Positions 1-7,649 of a stretch of DNA of 64,000 bases are shown here, one piece after another (position 1 is the first letter of the stretch; each line of letters starts with the position of its first letter). The stretch comes from Plantactinospora endophytica (lineage in GTDB: Bacteria; Actinomycetota; Actinomycetes; Mycobacteriales; Micromonosporaceae): the NCBI RefSeq assembly GCF_016862915.1, contig NZ_BONW01000034.1, positions 62,001 through 126,000 on the forward strand. Reading direction: 5' to 3'. Position numbers and translations under genes: made by a program. The notes under the pieces are model-generated. The model was not told the DNA's origin. It worked only from the letters and a program-made list of their open reading frames with translations, and did not search any database.

Positions 1-296
1 CGAGCAGTTCGGTCCGGGCGATCCGGTCCGGCCGACCCGGCTCGGCGGTGGTGGGCGGAAACCGTTCGGCCAGGGCGGAGACGGTGGCCTGCAACGCGGA
101 CACGTTGGTGTAGCCGTCGTCGACCAGCGCCGCGCCCACCTCCCGGGCCGCGACCAGCCCGTCGGTCGAGCCGACCATCCGTTCGGCATGGCCGAGCAGG
201 ACCTGGCCCAGGTCGTCCAGCCGGACGGGTACGTAGCTGGTCCGGGCCATCGACCGGGCCCAGTGCCGGGCGAACTCGTCGAGGGCCGCCGACACC
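1..296 (-). CDS. N-terminus of a probable GGDEF/EAL cyclic-di-GMP protein (partial)
   Basis: Open reading frame that runs off the left edge, so only the first 98 residues are visible. The start is a GTG at 294-296, 25 bases after the stop of the upstream methyltransferase on the same strand. The visible part is all-helical, with a run reading ARTSYVPVRLDDLGQVLLG and then VGAALVDDGYTN. This resembles the N-terminal sensory bundle of actinobacterial bifunctional diguanylate cyclase/phosphodiesterases. Catalytic GGDEF and EAL domains would lie outside the window, so the assignment rests on the N-terminal pattern only. No other identity fits as well, but this one is not proven. Confidence 0.5.
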
Positions 297-321
297 GGCT
301 CAGGCCCACGGCCCGGCCGGG

Positions 322-1128
322 TCACCGCTTGCGTCCCACTCCGGCGTAGATCAGTGCGCCCCGGTAGCGGTCGTCGACCGTCTCGGTCGGATCCGGGCGC
401 CAGTCCGGCAGGTTCACCAGCCCCGGCTCCACCAGCTCGAAGCCGGTGAAGAACCGCTCCGTCCCGGCCCGGTCGCGGGCGGTCAGCGGTGTCGGCGTAC
501 GCCGGTAGAGTTCTTTGATCTTCTCGTCCGACTCGTCACTGGCGCCGTGCGCGCCCTGGGTCACCACCAGATAGCTGCCCGGCGGCAGCCCGTCGGTCAG
601 TCGGTCGATCGCCCCGTGCGGGTCGTCCGCGTCCGGGATGAAGTGCAGCAGCGCGACCAGCAGCAGCGCGGTCGGCTGACCCAGGTCGAGCAGGCCGGCG
701 TCGCGTACCTGGTCGAGGATGTCCTGCGGGCGCCGCAGATCCGCCTGGAGTACGGCCGTGCGCTCGTCGCCGCGCAGGATCGCCCGGCTGTGCGCCACCG
801 CCACCGGGTCGATGTCCACATAGACCACCCGGGCCTCCGGGTCGAACTGCCGGGCGACCTCGTGCACGTTGTTGGCGGTCGGGATGCCGGAGCCGATGTC
901 CAGGAACTGCCGGATGCCCTGGGCGGCGAGAAAGCGTACCGCCCGACGCAGGAAGGCGCGGTTGGCCCGGGCGTAGCGGACCGCGTCCGGCCAGGCCAGC
1001 TCGGTCTTGCGGGCGATCTCCCGGTCGACCTCGAAGTTGTGCGATCCGCCGAGCCACACGTCGTAGATCCGTGAGGCACTGGGCCGATCGATGTCGATGT
1101 CGTCGGGCGCCCAGTCCGGTTTGCTCAC
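322..1128 (-). CDS. SAM-dependent methyltransferase, SAV2177 type
   Basis: A 268-residue member of the actinobacterial S-adenosylmethionine methyltransferase family PF04672. The start is the GTG at 1126-1128 because GGAG lies seven bases upstream; a longer frame upstream is not protein-like. Near residue 85 the SAM-binding loop reads LDIGSGIPTANNVHEVAR, and about 30 residues on comes VVYVDIDPVAVAHSRAIL, the acidic strand that holds the ribose hydroxyls. The N-terminal SASRIYDVWLGGSHNFEVDR is typical of the family. The substrate of these enzymes is generally unknown. It is followed closely on the same strand by the probable cyclic-di-GMP protein, and this pairing suggests co-transcription. Confidence 0.85.
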   Translation of the reverse strand: MSKPDWAPDDIDIDRPSASRIYDVWLGGSHNFEVDREIARKTELAWPDAVRYARANRAFLRRAVRFLAAQGIRQFLDIGSGIPTANNVHEVARQFDPEARVVYVDIDPVAVAHSRAILRGDERTAVLQADLRRPQDILDQVRDAGLLDLGQPTALLLVALLHFIPDADDPHGAIDRLTDGLPPGSYLVVTQGAHGASDESDEKIKELYRRTPTPLTARDRAGTERFFTGFELVEPGLVNLPDWRPDPTETVDDRYRGALIYAGVGRKR

Positions 1129-1395
1129 CGTCACACTCCGCCAGTTCGGTGTTCGCCGTCCGGCCCGGACCCTGCCACCGCATCCTGGCCAGCCCGCGTC
1201 CGCACCGGTATCCGAAGTCGACAGCGTACCGATCAGAACCCGGCCGACGAACCCGCAGACATCGAGACACGCCACCGTCTTCGCCCGGCGACGGCGCCGA
1301 GAACCCTTGCCCCGACAGGGCTCCCGCCGTTCACCTGCCGCGACACTCCGCCGGGCGTGATGATCACGGTCCCGGGCCGGCGTTAAGGTACCCGG

Positions 1396-1767
1396 ATGGA
1401 AAAGCCCACCGTGGGTCTGGTCGACGGTCCGCCGCCGGCCGACCTCGTCATCGAGGACATAACGATCGGGAATGGCCAGGAGGTCCAACCGGGCCAATGG
1501 GCCGTGGTGCACTACGTCGGAGTCTCGTTCGACTCCGGCGAGGAGTTCGACTCGTCGTGGAACCGCGGTTCGCCGTTCAGCTTCCCCGTGGGTGGCGGCA
1601 AGGTCATCGAGGGTTGGGACCAGGGCGTACTCGGGATGCGGGTCGGCGGCCGGCGCAAGCTGGTGATCCCGCCGCAGCTCGGCTACGGCAACCAGGGCGT
1701 CGGCAACCGGATCAAGCCCGGCGCCACGCTCGTCTTCGTCGTCGACCTGGTCGACGTCAAGTTCTGA
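1396..1767 (+). CDS. FKBP-type peptidyl-prolyl cis-trans isomerase
   Basis: A 123-residue single-domain FKBP with no signal peptide, so cytoplasmic. It catalyses cis-trans isomerisation of Xaa-Pro bonds during folding. The family pattern is intact: VVHYVGVSFDSGEEFDSS, then a segment reading VIEGWDQGVLGMRVGGRR and VIPPQLGYG, which supply the hydrophobic active-site pocket (Tyr, Phe, Val-Ile, Trp, Tyr). AAGG lies seven bases before the ATG. It stands alone between a divergent methyltransferase and a convergent hydrolase. A strong hairpin follows the stop. Confidence 0.95.
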   Translation: MEKPTVGLVDGPPPADLVIEDITIGNGQEVQPGQWAVVHYVGVSFDSGEEFDSSWNRGSPFSFPVGGGKVIEGWDQGVLGMRVGGRRKLVIPPQLGYGNQGVGNRIKPGATLVFVVDLVDVKF

Positions 1768-1813
1768 TCCGTTCCGACGTCGAATCCTGACCCGGCCGGG
1801 TCCACCCCGGCCG

Positions 1814-1848
1814 ACGGGCCCCGGACGTCGACGACGCCCGGGGCCCGT
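1814..1848. terminator. Bidirectional terminator between FKBP and S15 hydrolase
   Basis: Perfect 11-bp inverted repeat (1814-1824 with 1838-1848, ACGGGCCCCGG in the left arm) with a 13-base loop, between two converging genes. There is no U-tract, as is usual in GC-rich actinomycetes. Confidence 0.6.
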
Positions 1849-1872
1849 GCAGCCGATCGGGCCGGTCCGCGC

Positions 1873-3744
1873 TCAGAAACCGAGCGCGGCCCGGCCGCCC
1901 ACCACCGGCAGGGTCAACGTGCTCGACTTGGGCAGCACGGTGAGCCGGGTGCCGGGCAGCGGCAGCAGGGTGTATTCCTGGTCACTGGAGAAGATCACCA
2001 GACCGAGCCGGTGACCCGCACGGAAGACGTAGTCCTTCGGCTCCATGGTCCAGCGGTAGTCGTTCATCCGTCCCGGCCGGACCGGTTGGCCGTGCGCCTC
2101 GCTGGTCCGGTTCTGCGGGTCCAGCCAGCCCCGGGTGACCACCACCGGCGCGTCGGTCGCCCCGGCCGGGCCGTAGTCGACCAGGTAGCCGGTCAGGTTC
2201 GCGGCCGTCCGGTTGTCGACCGAGAGGCGTACCCGAAGCTCCGGCCGACCCGAGATCCGCACGTCCCGGGCCAGCGCCGGGGAGGTGTAGACCAGCCGGT
2301 GCGGGTTGGCGCTCTCCGGCCCGGCCACCAGGTCGGCCGGCGCGATGGTCCGCCCCGAGTCGACCAGGCTCTGCGCGGCCCGGCCCCGCCCGCCGTGCCC
2401 GACCAGGCTGCCCGGTGCGGTCGGATCGGTCGCGGAGAGCCCCAGCGACACGTTCCGGGCGGCCGGATCCGGCCAGTCCCGGTACGTCGCGTAGACCCGG
2501 TCCTCCCGCTGCACCACCGCCCTCGGCTCGGCCATGATGTCGTTCTTGACGCCCCACAGCCAGTAGTCGAACCAGCGGTTCTCGGTCTGCTTGTAGGTCC
2601 ACGACCGGCCGTCCGGCAGGGTCACCGTGGCGGCGCTGCCCGGCCCACCGTGGCCACCCTGGTGCAGCCACAGCTTGCGCGGCACGCCGTACCGGTCGAG
2701 TTGGTCCCACCAGTCGGCGAACTGCCCGGTCTTCACGTTCCAGTCGTTCAGCCCGTGCACGACGAAGACACTCGCCCGGACCTTGCGTACCCCGGGCAGG
2801 TAGTCCCGGTCCTGCCAGAACCGGGTGTAGTCGCCGGTCACCCGGTCCTGTTCCTCGGTGATCGCTGCGATCTCGTCGGCACAGGTGCCCTCGGACCGGG
2901 CCTGTCCGGCGGTGTACATGGTCAGGATGTCCGCGTCCTCACCCTGGTATCCGCCGGGCGCCACCACCAGGCCGTTGGCCCGGTAGTAGTCGTACCAGTT
3001 GCTGATCGCGGCGACCGGGACGATGGTCTTCAGCCCCTCGACGCCGGTGGTCGCCACCATGTTCGGCAGGGTTCCGTTGTAGGAGACCCCAGTCATCCCG
3101 ACCGCACCGGTGGTCCAGCCGGCCCGCACCGGTACGCCGCTGGCGTCGTACGCCCTGGCCCGACCATTGAGCCAGTCGATGATCGCCTTGGTGCCCAGCG
3201 TCTCGGCCGAGTCACCGGTGGTCGGGCAACCGTCCGAGTCGCCGGTGCCGACGCTCTGGCCGAGCACCACCGCGTAGCCGCGCGGCACGTAGTAGTCGTC
3301 GAGCTGTCCGGGCAGGTTCGCCTTGGCCCGCAGGATGCTCGGCTCCTCCGCCCGTCGCGCCGACGAGCCGGCCGACGCGTTCTGCGGAAGGTCGTCGACC
3401 AGGACGCTCGGATAGGGTACGTCGTCCCAGGTGTCCTTCCGGTACGGCGAGTGCTCCAGGATCACCGGCACCCGCAGTCCGGCCGTGTCGGTCTCCCGGG
3501 GCCGGGAGATGTCCGCCACCACCCGGTCACGCCGGCCGTCGTGGTCGGTGTCGAGGGTGGTCTCCACCCACACCCGTTCCTCGATCGCGTCGGCGAACGA
3601 GAAGACCGGTTGGGTCATGCCGTCCTGCACGACTATGCCCGGTGGCGGCGCGGCCGGCGCGGCGCTGGCCGGTACCGGTGCCGCGACCAGGGCCAGTCCG
3701 ACCGCGTACGCCCCGAGAATCTTCACGGGACCTGCTGTTGGCAT
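1873..3744 (-). CDS. Secreted Xaa-Pro dipeptidyl-peptidase / CocE-type hydrolase (family S15)
   Basis: A 623-residue secreted serine hydrolase. The ATG at 3742-3744 is chosen because GAGGAG lies just upstream and the frame then begins with a signal peptide (hydrophobic residues 8-22, Ala-rich cleavage site near 30). The alpha/beta-hydrolase nucleophile is Ser221 in GMTGVSYNG. The acid is in VHGLNDWNVK and the histidine in LWLHQGGHGG, followed by the C-terminal jelly-roll domain of X-Pro peptidases and cocaine esterase. It probably trims proline-containing peptides outside the cell; ester hydrolysis is an alternative. It is monocistronic. Confidence 0.9.
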   Translation of the reverse strand: MPTAGPVKILGAYAVGLALVAAPVPASAAPAAPPPGIVVQDGMTQPVFSFADAIEERVWVETTLDTDHDGRRDRVVADISRPRETDTAGLRVPVILEHSPYRKDTWDDVPYPSVLVDDLPQNASAGSSARRAEEPSILRAKANLPGQLDDYYVPRGYAVVLGQSVGTGDSDGCPTTGDSAETLGTKAIIDWLNGRARAYDASGVPVRAGWTTGAVGMTGVSYNGTLPNMVATTGVEGLKTIVPVAAISNWYDYYRANGLVVAPGGYQGEDADILTMYTAGQARSEGTCADEIAAITEEQDRVTGDYTRFWQDRDYLPGVRKVRASVFVVHGLNDWNVKTGQFADWWDQLDRYGVPRKLWLHQGGHGGPGSAATVTLPDGRSWTYKQTENRWFDYWLWGVKNDIMAEPRAVVQREDRVYATYRDWPDPAARNVSLGLSATDPTAPGSLVGHGGRGRAAQSLVDSGRTIAPADLVAGPESANPHRLVYTSPALARDVRISGRPELRVRLSVDNRTAANLTGYLVDYGPAGATDAPVVVTRGWLDPQNRTSEAHGQPVRPGRMNDYRWTMEPKDYVFRAGHRLGLVIFSSDQEYTLLPLPGTRLTVLPKSSTLTLPVVGGRAALGF

Positions 3745-4166
3745 GGAGTTGCTCCTCTCGACCAGTCCTCGTGGGCCGGCGCCGGCGCCGTACTGCCCGG
3801 CGGTCCGGACCGGTTGTCGCGGCCGTCGGACCGGGCACTGTCCGCATCGGACGATGCGGCGCATTCCGGGGTTGTCGGAATGGTCGGAGCGGGCCGCGCC
3901 GAGAACGGGCTTGACTACGGCGGAAAAGAGATTGCCGATGGTGGGGACATTGACGGCTCATCCTAGATAGCCCAGCCCGATACGTCGATTGCTGGGGTGT
4001 CTTCGGCAGGATCACGGCAGCACCTGGCCCGGCCGGGACTTGGCTAACCGCCATACCGGGAGGTAGCTTGACCGCCGACATCGTAGACAGTTCGTACCGA
4101 CGTGACCGTTGACGGGGCCGGGAGCGCGACGGCGGCGAGTTCGTGCTTATTGGAGGCTGCATCCCG
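3745..4166. other. Intergenic region between divergent genes
   Basis: 422 bases between the S15 hydrolase and the Lys-rich protein. It must hold both promoters. No convincing -35/-10 pair, operator or small gene was identified. The stretch 3900-3960 is less GC-rich than its surroundings. Confidence 0.5.
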
Positions 4167-5303
4167 GTGAGTTCCTACACAATTACGATTTCCCCGGACG
4201 ACCAGACGCGAGCGACCACGACGTTACGCATCGAGGTCACCGAGAACGCCACCAGGATCACCGAACTGGTGGTACGCGCCGGTGCGGGTGGCGGACTCAC
4301 GCCAGGCGAGCTGCCCACCGTCGACGTCAACCAACTGCTGCGCGCCGTGATGCCGACCCGTACCGCGCCGACGGCGGCAGCCGGTACGACCCCGCTGGTT
4401 CCGGTCGAGGCACCGGCCGACGATCCTGCCGAGTCCGCCCCGTCCACCGGTACGGCTCCGCCGGCCACCGCGCCGGAATCGCCGGCTCCCTCCTCGGAGT
4501 TGTCGGCCACCTCGTCGGACTCGTCGGGGGCGTCCGCCTCGGCCGCCTCGTCGGACCCGGTCGGGGCTGCACTGTCCGCTGTGGAGTCCTCGCCGGAGAT
4601 GGTCGTGGAGCCGCCGGCCGGGAGCGGCACGGCGAAGGCAACTCCGTCCAGGAGCGCTGCCAGGAAGTCGGCGACGTCGGTAGCCGCTGGCCGGGGCGGC
4701 ACGGCAACGCCGAGCGCCCGGAAGAGCAGCACCGCGAGCAAATCCACCCCGAGCAGGTCCGCCACGAGCAGGTCCGCCACGAGCAAGACCGCCGCGAAGG
4801 ACAAGGCCACCGCGAACAGCAAGGCCGTCGCGAACAGCAGGGCCACCGCGACGAGCACGGCTGACACGAAGAGCACGGTGAGCAAGAAGAAGGCGGCCAC
4901 CGCGAAGAGCACCGGTACCGCCAAGGGCACAGGCACCGCGAAGAGCGCAGGCACCGCGGGTACCGCCAAGAGGGCGGCCGCCGGTGTCGACGGGAAGAAG
5001 AGTGTGCCGGGGAAGGCTGCGGTGGCGACCGGCGCCACCGCCGGCAGGCGGGCCGGCGGCCGGGCGACGACGAAGGGCAGCTCCGACACCGGCCGGGCAA
5101 CCGGCCGAGGGAGTTCGTCCACCGTCACCGCCGCGACTCCGGCGGCGGGTCGCTCGTACCGGCGCGCTCCGGACGATCTCGCGCAGGTCTACGGGCAGGC
5201 CGGCACCGTCACCGCCGTCGCCGACCACTACGGCGTGCCTCGGCACACCGCACAGAGCTGGGTCCGGACCTGGCGCAGCCGCCAGGCGGCGGCAACGACC
5301 TGA
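4167..5303 (+). CDS. Low-complexity Lys/Ala/Ser/Thr-rich protein with C-terminal helix-turn-helix
   Basis: A 378-residue protein in three parts. Residues 1-60 (YTITISPDDQTRATTTLRIE) look like a small ordered beta domain. Residues 60-325 are disordered, first acidic (Ser/Asp/Pro-rich) and then strongly basic, with repeated SKS, SRSAT and TAKST steps like the tail of histone H1 or mycobacterial HupB. The last 45 residues (DDLAQVYGQAGTVTAVADHY and on to HTAQSWVRTWR) form a clear helix-turn-helix. The GTG at 4167 has GGAGG nine bases upstream; an ATG at 4143 is an alternative. The domain order suggests a nucleoid-associated or DNA-bridging protein. This is inferred; I do not recognise the family. 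Confidence 0.7.
   Translation: MSSYTITISPDDQTRATTTLRIEVTENATRITELVVRAGAGGGLTPGELPTVDVNQLLRAVMPTRTAPTAAAGTTPLVPVEAPADDPAESAPSTGTAPPATAPESPAPSSELSATSSDSSGASASAASSDPVGAALSAVESSPEMVVEPPAGSGTAKATPSRSAARKSATSVAAGRGGTATPSARKSSTASKSTPSRSATSRSATSKTAAKDKATANSKAVANSRATATSTADTKSTVSKKKAATAKSTGTAKGTGTAKSAGTAGTAKRAAAGVDGKKSVPGKAAVATGATAGRRAGGRATTKGSSDTGRATGRGSSSTVTAATPAAGRSYRRAPDDLAQVYGQAGTVTAVADHYGVPRHTAQSWVRTWRSRQAAATT
4715..4975 (+). repeat. Degenerate 15-nt coding repeats in the basic tail
   Basis: Repeated units such as GAGCAGGTCCGCCAC, present twice in tandem near 4750-4780, encode the basic SRSAT/SKT steps. They blur into looser Lys/Ala/Thr repeats downstream. Confidence 0.6.
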
Positions 5304-5447
5304 GCACTGATCGACCCGGATGGCCAGCCGCCCGGGGTTCGCCTGGCGGCCCTGCCGGGCGTGCCCCGGGTTTCGCACTCCGCTACCCGTCCACCCCACG
5401 TCCGTGCGGCCGCGCCAGTCGTACCGGGTCTATTCGGCCGGGGTGGT

Positions 5448-6341
5448 TCAGCCGGTGCCGGGCGGGCCGGTGACCGGGTCGGCCCGGCCGGCGGTCCGGA
5501 TGGTCAGCCGGGTCCAGGCACCGAGGTAGACACGGTCGCCGTCGCCGAGCGGGATCGGGGTGTTGGCCACGATCGGCGCTGCCGCCGGGTCGTTCAGGTA
5601 GGTGCCGTTCGCGGACTCCAGGTCCACCACGGCCCAGCCCTCGGGCAGGGGCACCAGCAGCGCGTGCAGGTGGGAGACCCCGGGGTCCTCGGGCGGACCG
5701 ACCAGGTCGATGTCCGGGCGTACGCCCCGGGAGCGGCTGCGTCGGCCGATCAGCAACTGCCGGCGTTCCAGGGTGAACCGACGGGGTACGACGAAGCGGG
5801 GAAAGCTCAGGCTGCCGGCGTCCGTACCGCCGAACGAGGTGACGAGGTCGAAGTATCCGCGATCGGCGTCGACCACCAGTTGCCAGGTGTCGTCGGCACC
5901 GGGAGCGGTGACCTCGACCGATCCGCTGGTGGCGGGTGCGCTCCCGGCCGGTACCCCTCCGGGGTTGTCGAAAGCCGACGGCTCCGGGGCGGTACCGGTC
6001 GGGCCGACGCCGCCCGCCCCGGGGGTGCCGGTCGGTGCGGGGCTGACCGGCGGGGCGAGCAGGAAGTCGTAGCCGTCCTCCTCGCAGAACCTGCCCGCCT
6101 GCGGGGCACCGCAGACCGGGCACGGGGTGGCCGGCGCGGACTCCCCCGCCGACTCCGAAGCACCGCCGGCCGGTAGGCCACCGCTGGCCTGCGCCGGTGT
6201 CCCGAACCCGGGTGCCGGTGCCGCTCCTTCAGTGCCGTCCGGAGCCGGTCCGGCGGCGCCACGCGACATCGGTACGCCGCAGACGTCGCAGTAGTCCACG
6301 GTCGTCGACTCGTGGCCCCGGGGGCAGGTCGTCGCCGTCAC
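5448..6341 (-). CDS. FHA-domain protein with two N-terminal zinc ribbons
   Basis: 297 residues. Cys6, His10, Cys18 and Cys21 make a first zinc ribbon. A second candidate (Cys74, Cys77, Cys86) follows a Gly/Pro/Ala-rich linker, and an FHA domain fills residues 180-290. The phosphothreonine-binding signature is intact: Gly-Arg at 199-200, Ser223 and His226 in VSHLHALL, and Asn245 in ESANGTYL. FHA domains read phosphothreonine, so the likely partner is the kinase encoded upstream. It is the last gene of the operon, with its ATG four bases after the VWA stop. In mycobacteria PknG acts on the FHA protein GarA; this one is larger and lacks an evident N-terminal TT phospho-acceptor motif, so equivalence is only a hypothesis. 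Confidence 0.9.
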   Translation of the reverse strand: MTATTCPRGHESTTVDYCDVCGVPMSRGAAGPAPDGTEGAAPAPGFGTPAQASGGLPAGGASESAGESAPATPCPVCGAPQAGRFCEEDGYDFLLAPPVSPAPTGTPGAGGVGPTGTAPEPSAFDNPGGVPAGSAPATSGSVEVTAPGADDTWQLVVDADRGYFDLVTSFGGTDAGSLSFPRFVVPRRFTLERRQLLIGRRSRSRGVRPDIDLVGPPEDPGVSHLHALLVPLPEGWAVVDLESANGTYLNDPAAAPIVANTPIPLGDGDRVYLGAWTRLTIRTAGRADPVTGPPGTG

Positions 6342-6345
6342 CGGC

Positions 6346-7638
6346 TCACCCCTGCTCCTTCTTGACCCGAACCGTCTTCACCGACCGTACGTCGGTCAAC
6401 TCCGTGTCCATCGTGGACACCTGTCGCTTGAGCTGGACCGTACCGGTCGGTGCGTCGATGACGTCGACCACCCGGCCGAGCAGCATCGCCGTCTCGTCGT
6501 GGCCCGACTCGGCGGCCAACTGGACGGCCCGGCCCAGCCTGGCGGTCGCCGTTTCCACGTCGCCGGCCTCCCGGGCCCGCAGCCCCTCCTGGATCGCGGC
6601 GGCGAGTTCGGCCTGACCGGTGTAGTGCGCCACCTGCGGGCTGATCCGGGTGGACAGCGCGGTGTCGTCGGTCCACCTGGCCAGGACCAGCCGCTCGGTC
6701 AGTGCCTGGCCGGCGCTGATCAGGCTGACCCGGGCCGCCAGCACCTCCTCGCCGACCGCGTCGGGTTCGAGGCTGACGGAGATGTGGTATTCGCGGGTCT
6801 CCGCGCCCCATGCGCCGGTCGGATAGTCGCCGATCCGGGCACTGACCGCCGAGCGACGCGCGGTGAGTTCCTCCACGTGCGGGAAGACCTGCTTCACCAT
6901 CCGTACCGTCGCGCCGGCCGGAGTCCAGATCCGCAGCGCGACGTCCGCCACCCGCTTGCCCATCGCCGCCGCCGTCATCGCCTGGAACGCGGCCGGCAAC
7001 TGTGCCGGATGTTCCAGTCCGTCGGCCGTGCCGAGCAGGGCCGAGGCGACCGTACGCAACTCGCTGGCCACCCAGCCGCTGCCGATCCCCCGGCTGTCAC
7101 AGACGAAGCGGCCCTCGCAGACGGCGAGTATCCGGCGCAGTTCCTCGGGCTTCTCGTGCTCGTTGCGGCCGTCGGTGAGCAGGATCGCGTGCCGTACCTC
7201 GGCGGGACAACTGGCGAAGAGCCAGTTGGCCAGGTCGAGCCAGCGGCCGATCGCGGTGCCGCCGTCGGCCCGCAACTCCGCCACCGCCGCTTTCGCCGCC
7301 GCCCTGGTCTGCACGTTCGCCGGCACCATGCCCGGCTGCGCCGGATAGACCATCCGGGCGAGCGCGGTCCCGGACACCACCGCGAAGGCGACCCCGTCGC
7401 GCAGAGTGTCGATCGCGACCGCCGTGGCACGTTTCGCCTCGGCGAGCTTGGTCGGCGGCATGGCCATCGAGCCCGAGGTGTCGATCATGATCACCTGCGC
7501 CGCCGTCGGGGCGGCCGCCGGGTCGCGCAGGTCCGGGCCGGAGGCGGTCACCGTCAGGATCGCGTCCACCACCTGGCCACCGGCCGGCAGGTACTCGTTG
7601 TGGTCCACCTCGGCGACGAACTGCGGCATCCCGGTCAC
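6346..7638 (-). CDS. VWA-domain protein (CoxE/TerF-like, MIDAS intact)
   Basis: 430 residues, cytoplasmic, with no signal peptide or membrane segment. The GTG at 7636-7638 is chosen because GAGGAG lies seven bases upstream; a longer open frame exists but overlaps the phosphatase gene. A von Willebrand A domain spans about residues 47-235, with metal-ion-dependent adhesion site Asp53-Thr-Ser-Gly-Ser57, and LLTDGRNEHE further on. A beta-rich domain and a C-terminal helical tail follow. VWA proteins of this kind scaffold metal-dependent complexes. Its place between a PP2C phosphatase and an FHA protein suggests a role in assembling or sensing the phospho-signalling complex. Confidence 0.9.
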   Translation of the reverse strand: MTGMPQFVAEVDHNEYLPAGGQVVDAILTVTASGPDLRDPAAAPTAAQVIMIDTSGSMAMPPTKLAEAKRATAVAIDTLRDGVAFAVVSGTALARMVYPAQPGMVPANVQTRAAAKAAVAELRADGGTAIGRWLDLANWLFASCPAEVRHAILLTDGRNEHEKPEELRRILAVCEGRFVCDSRGIGSGWVASELRTVASALLGTADGLEHPAQLPAAFQAMTAAAMGKRVADVALRIWTPAGATVRMVKQVFPHVEELTARRSAVSARIGDYPTGAWGAETREYHISVSLEPDAVGEEVLAARVSLISAGQALTERLVLARWTDDTALSTRISPQVAHYTGQAELAAAIQEGLRAREAGDVETATARLGRAVQLAAESGHDETAMLLGRVVDVIDAPTGTVQLKRQVSTMDTELTDVRSVKTVRVKKEQG

Positions 7639-7649
7639 CTGCCCACTCC

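Noticed and set aside
2011-3966. 651-codon plus-strand frame opposite the S15 hydrolase
   Set aside because: Antisense to a gene with intact catalytic motifs; translated composition (Pro/Arg/Val/Gly) is not protein-like.
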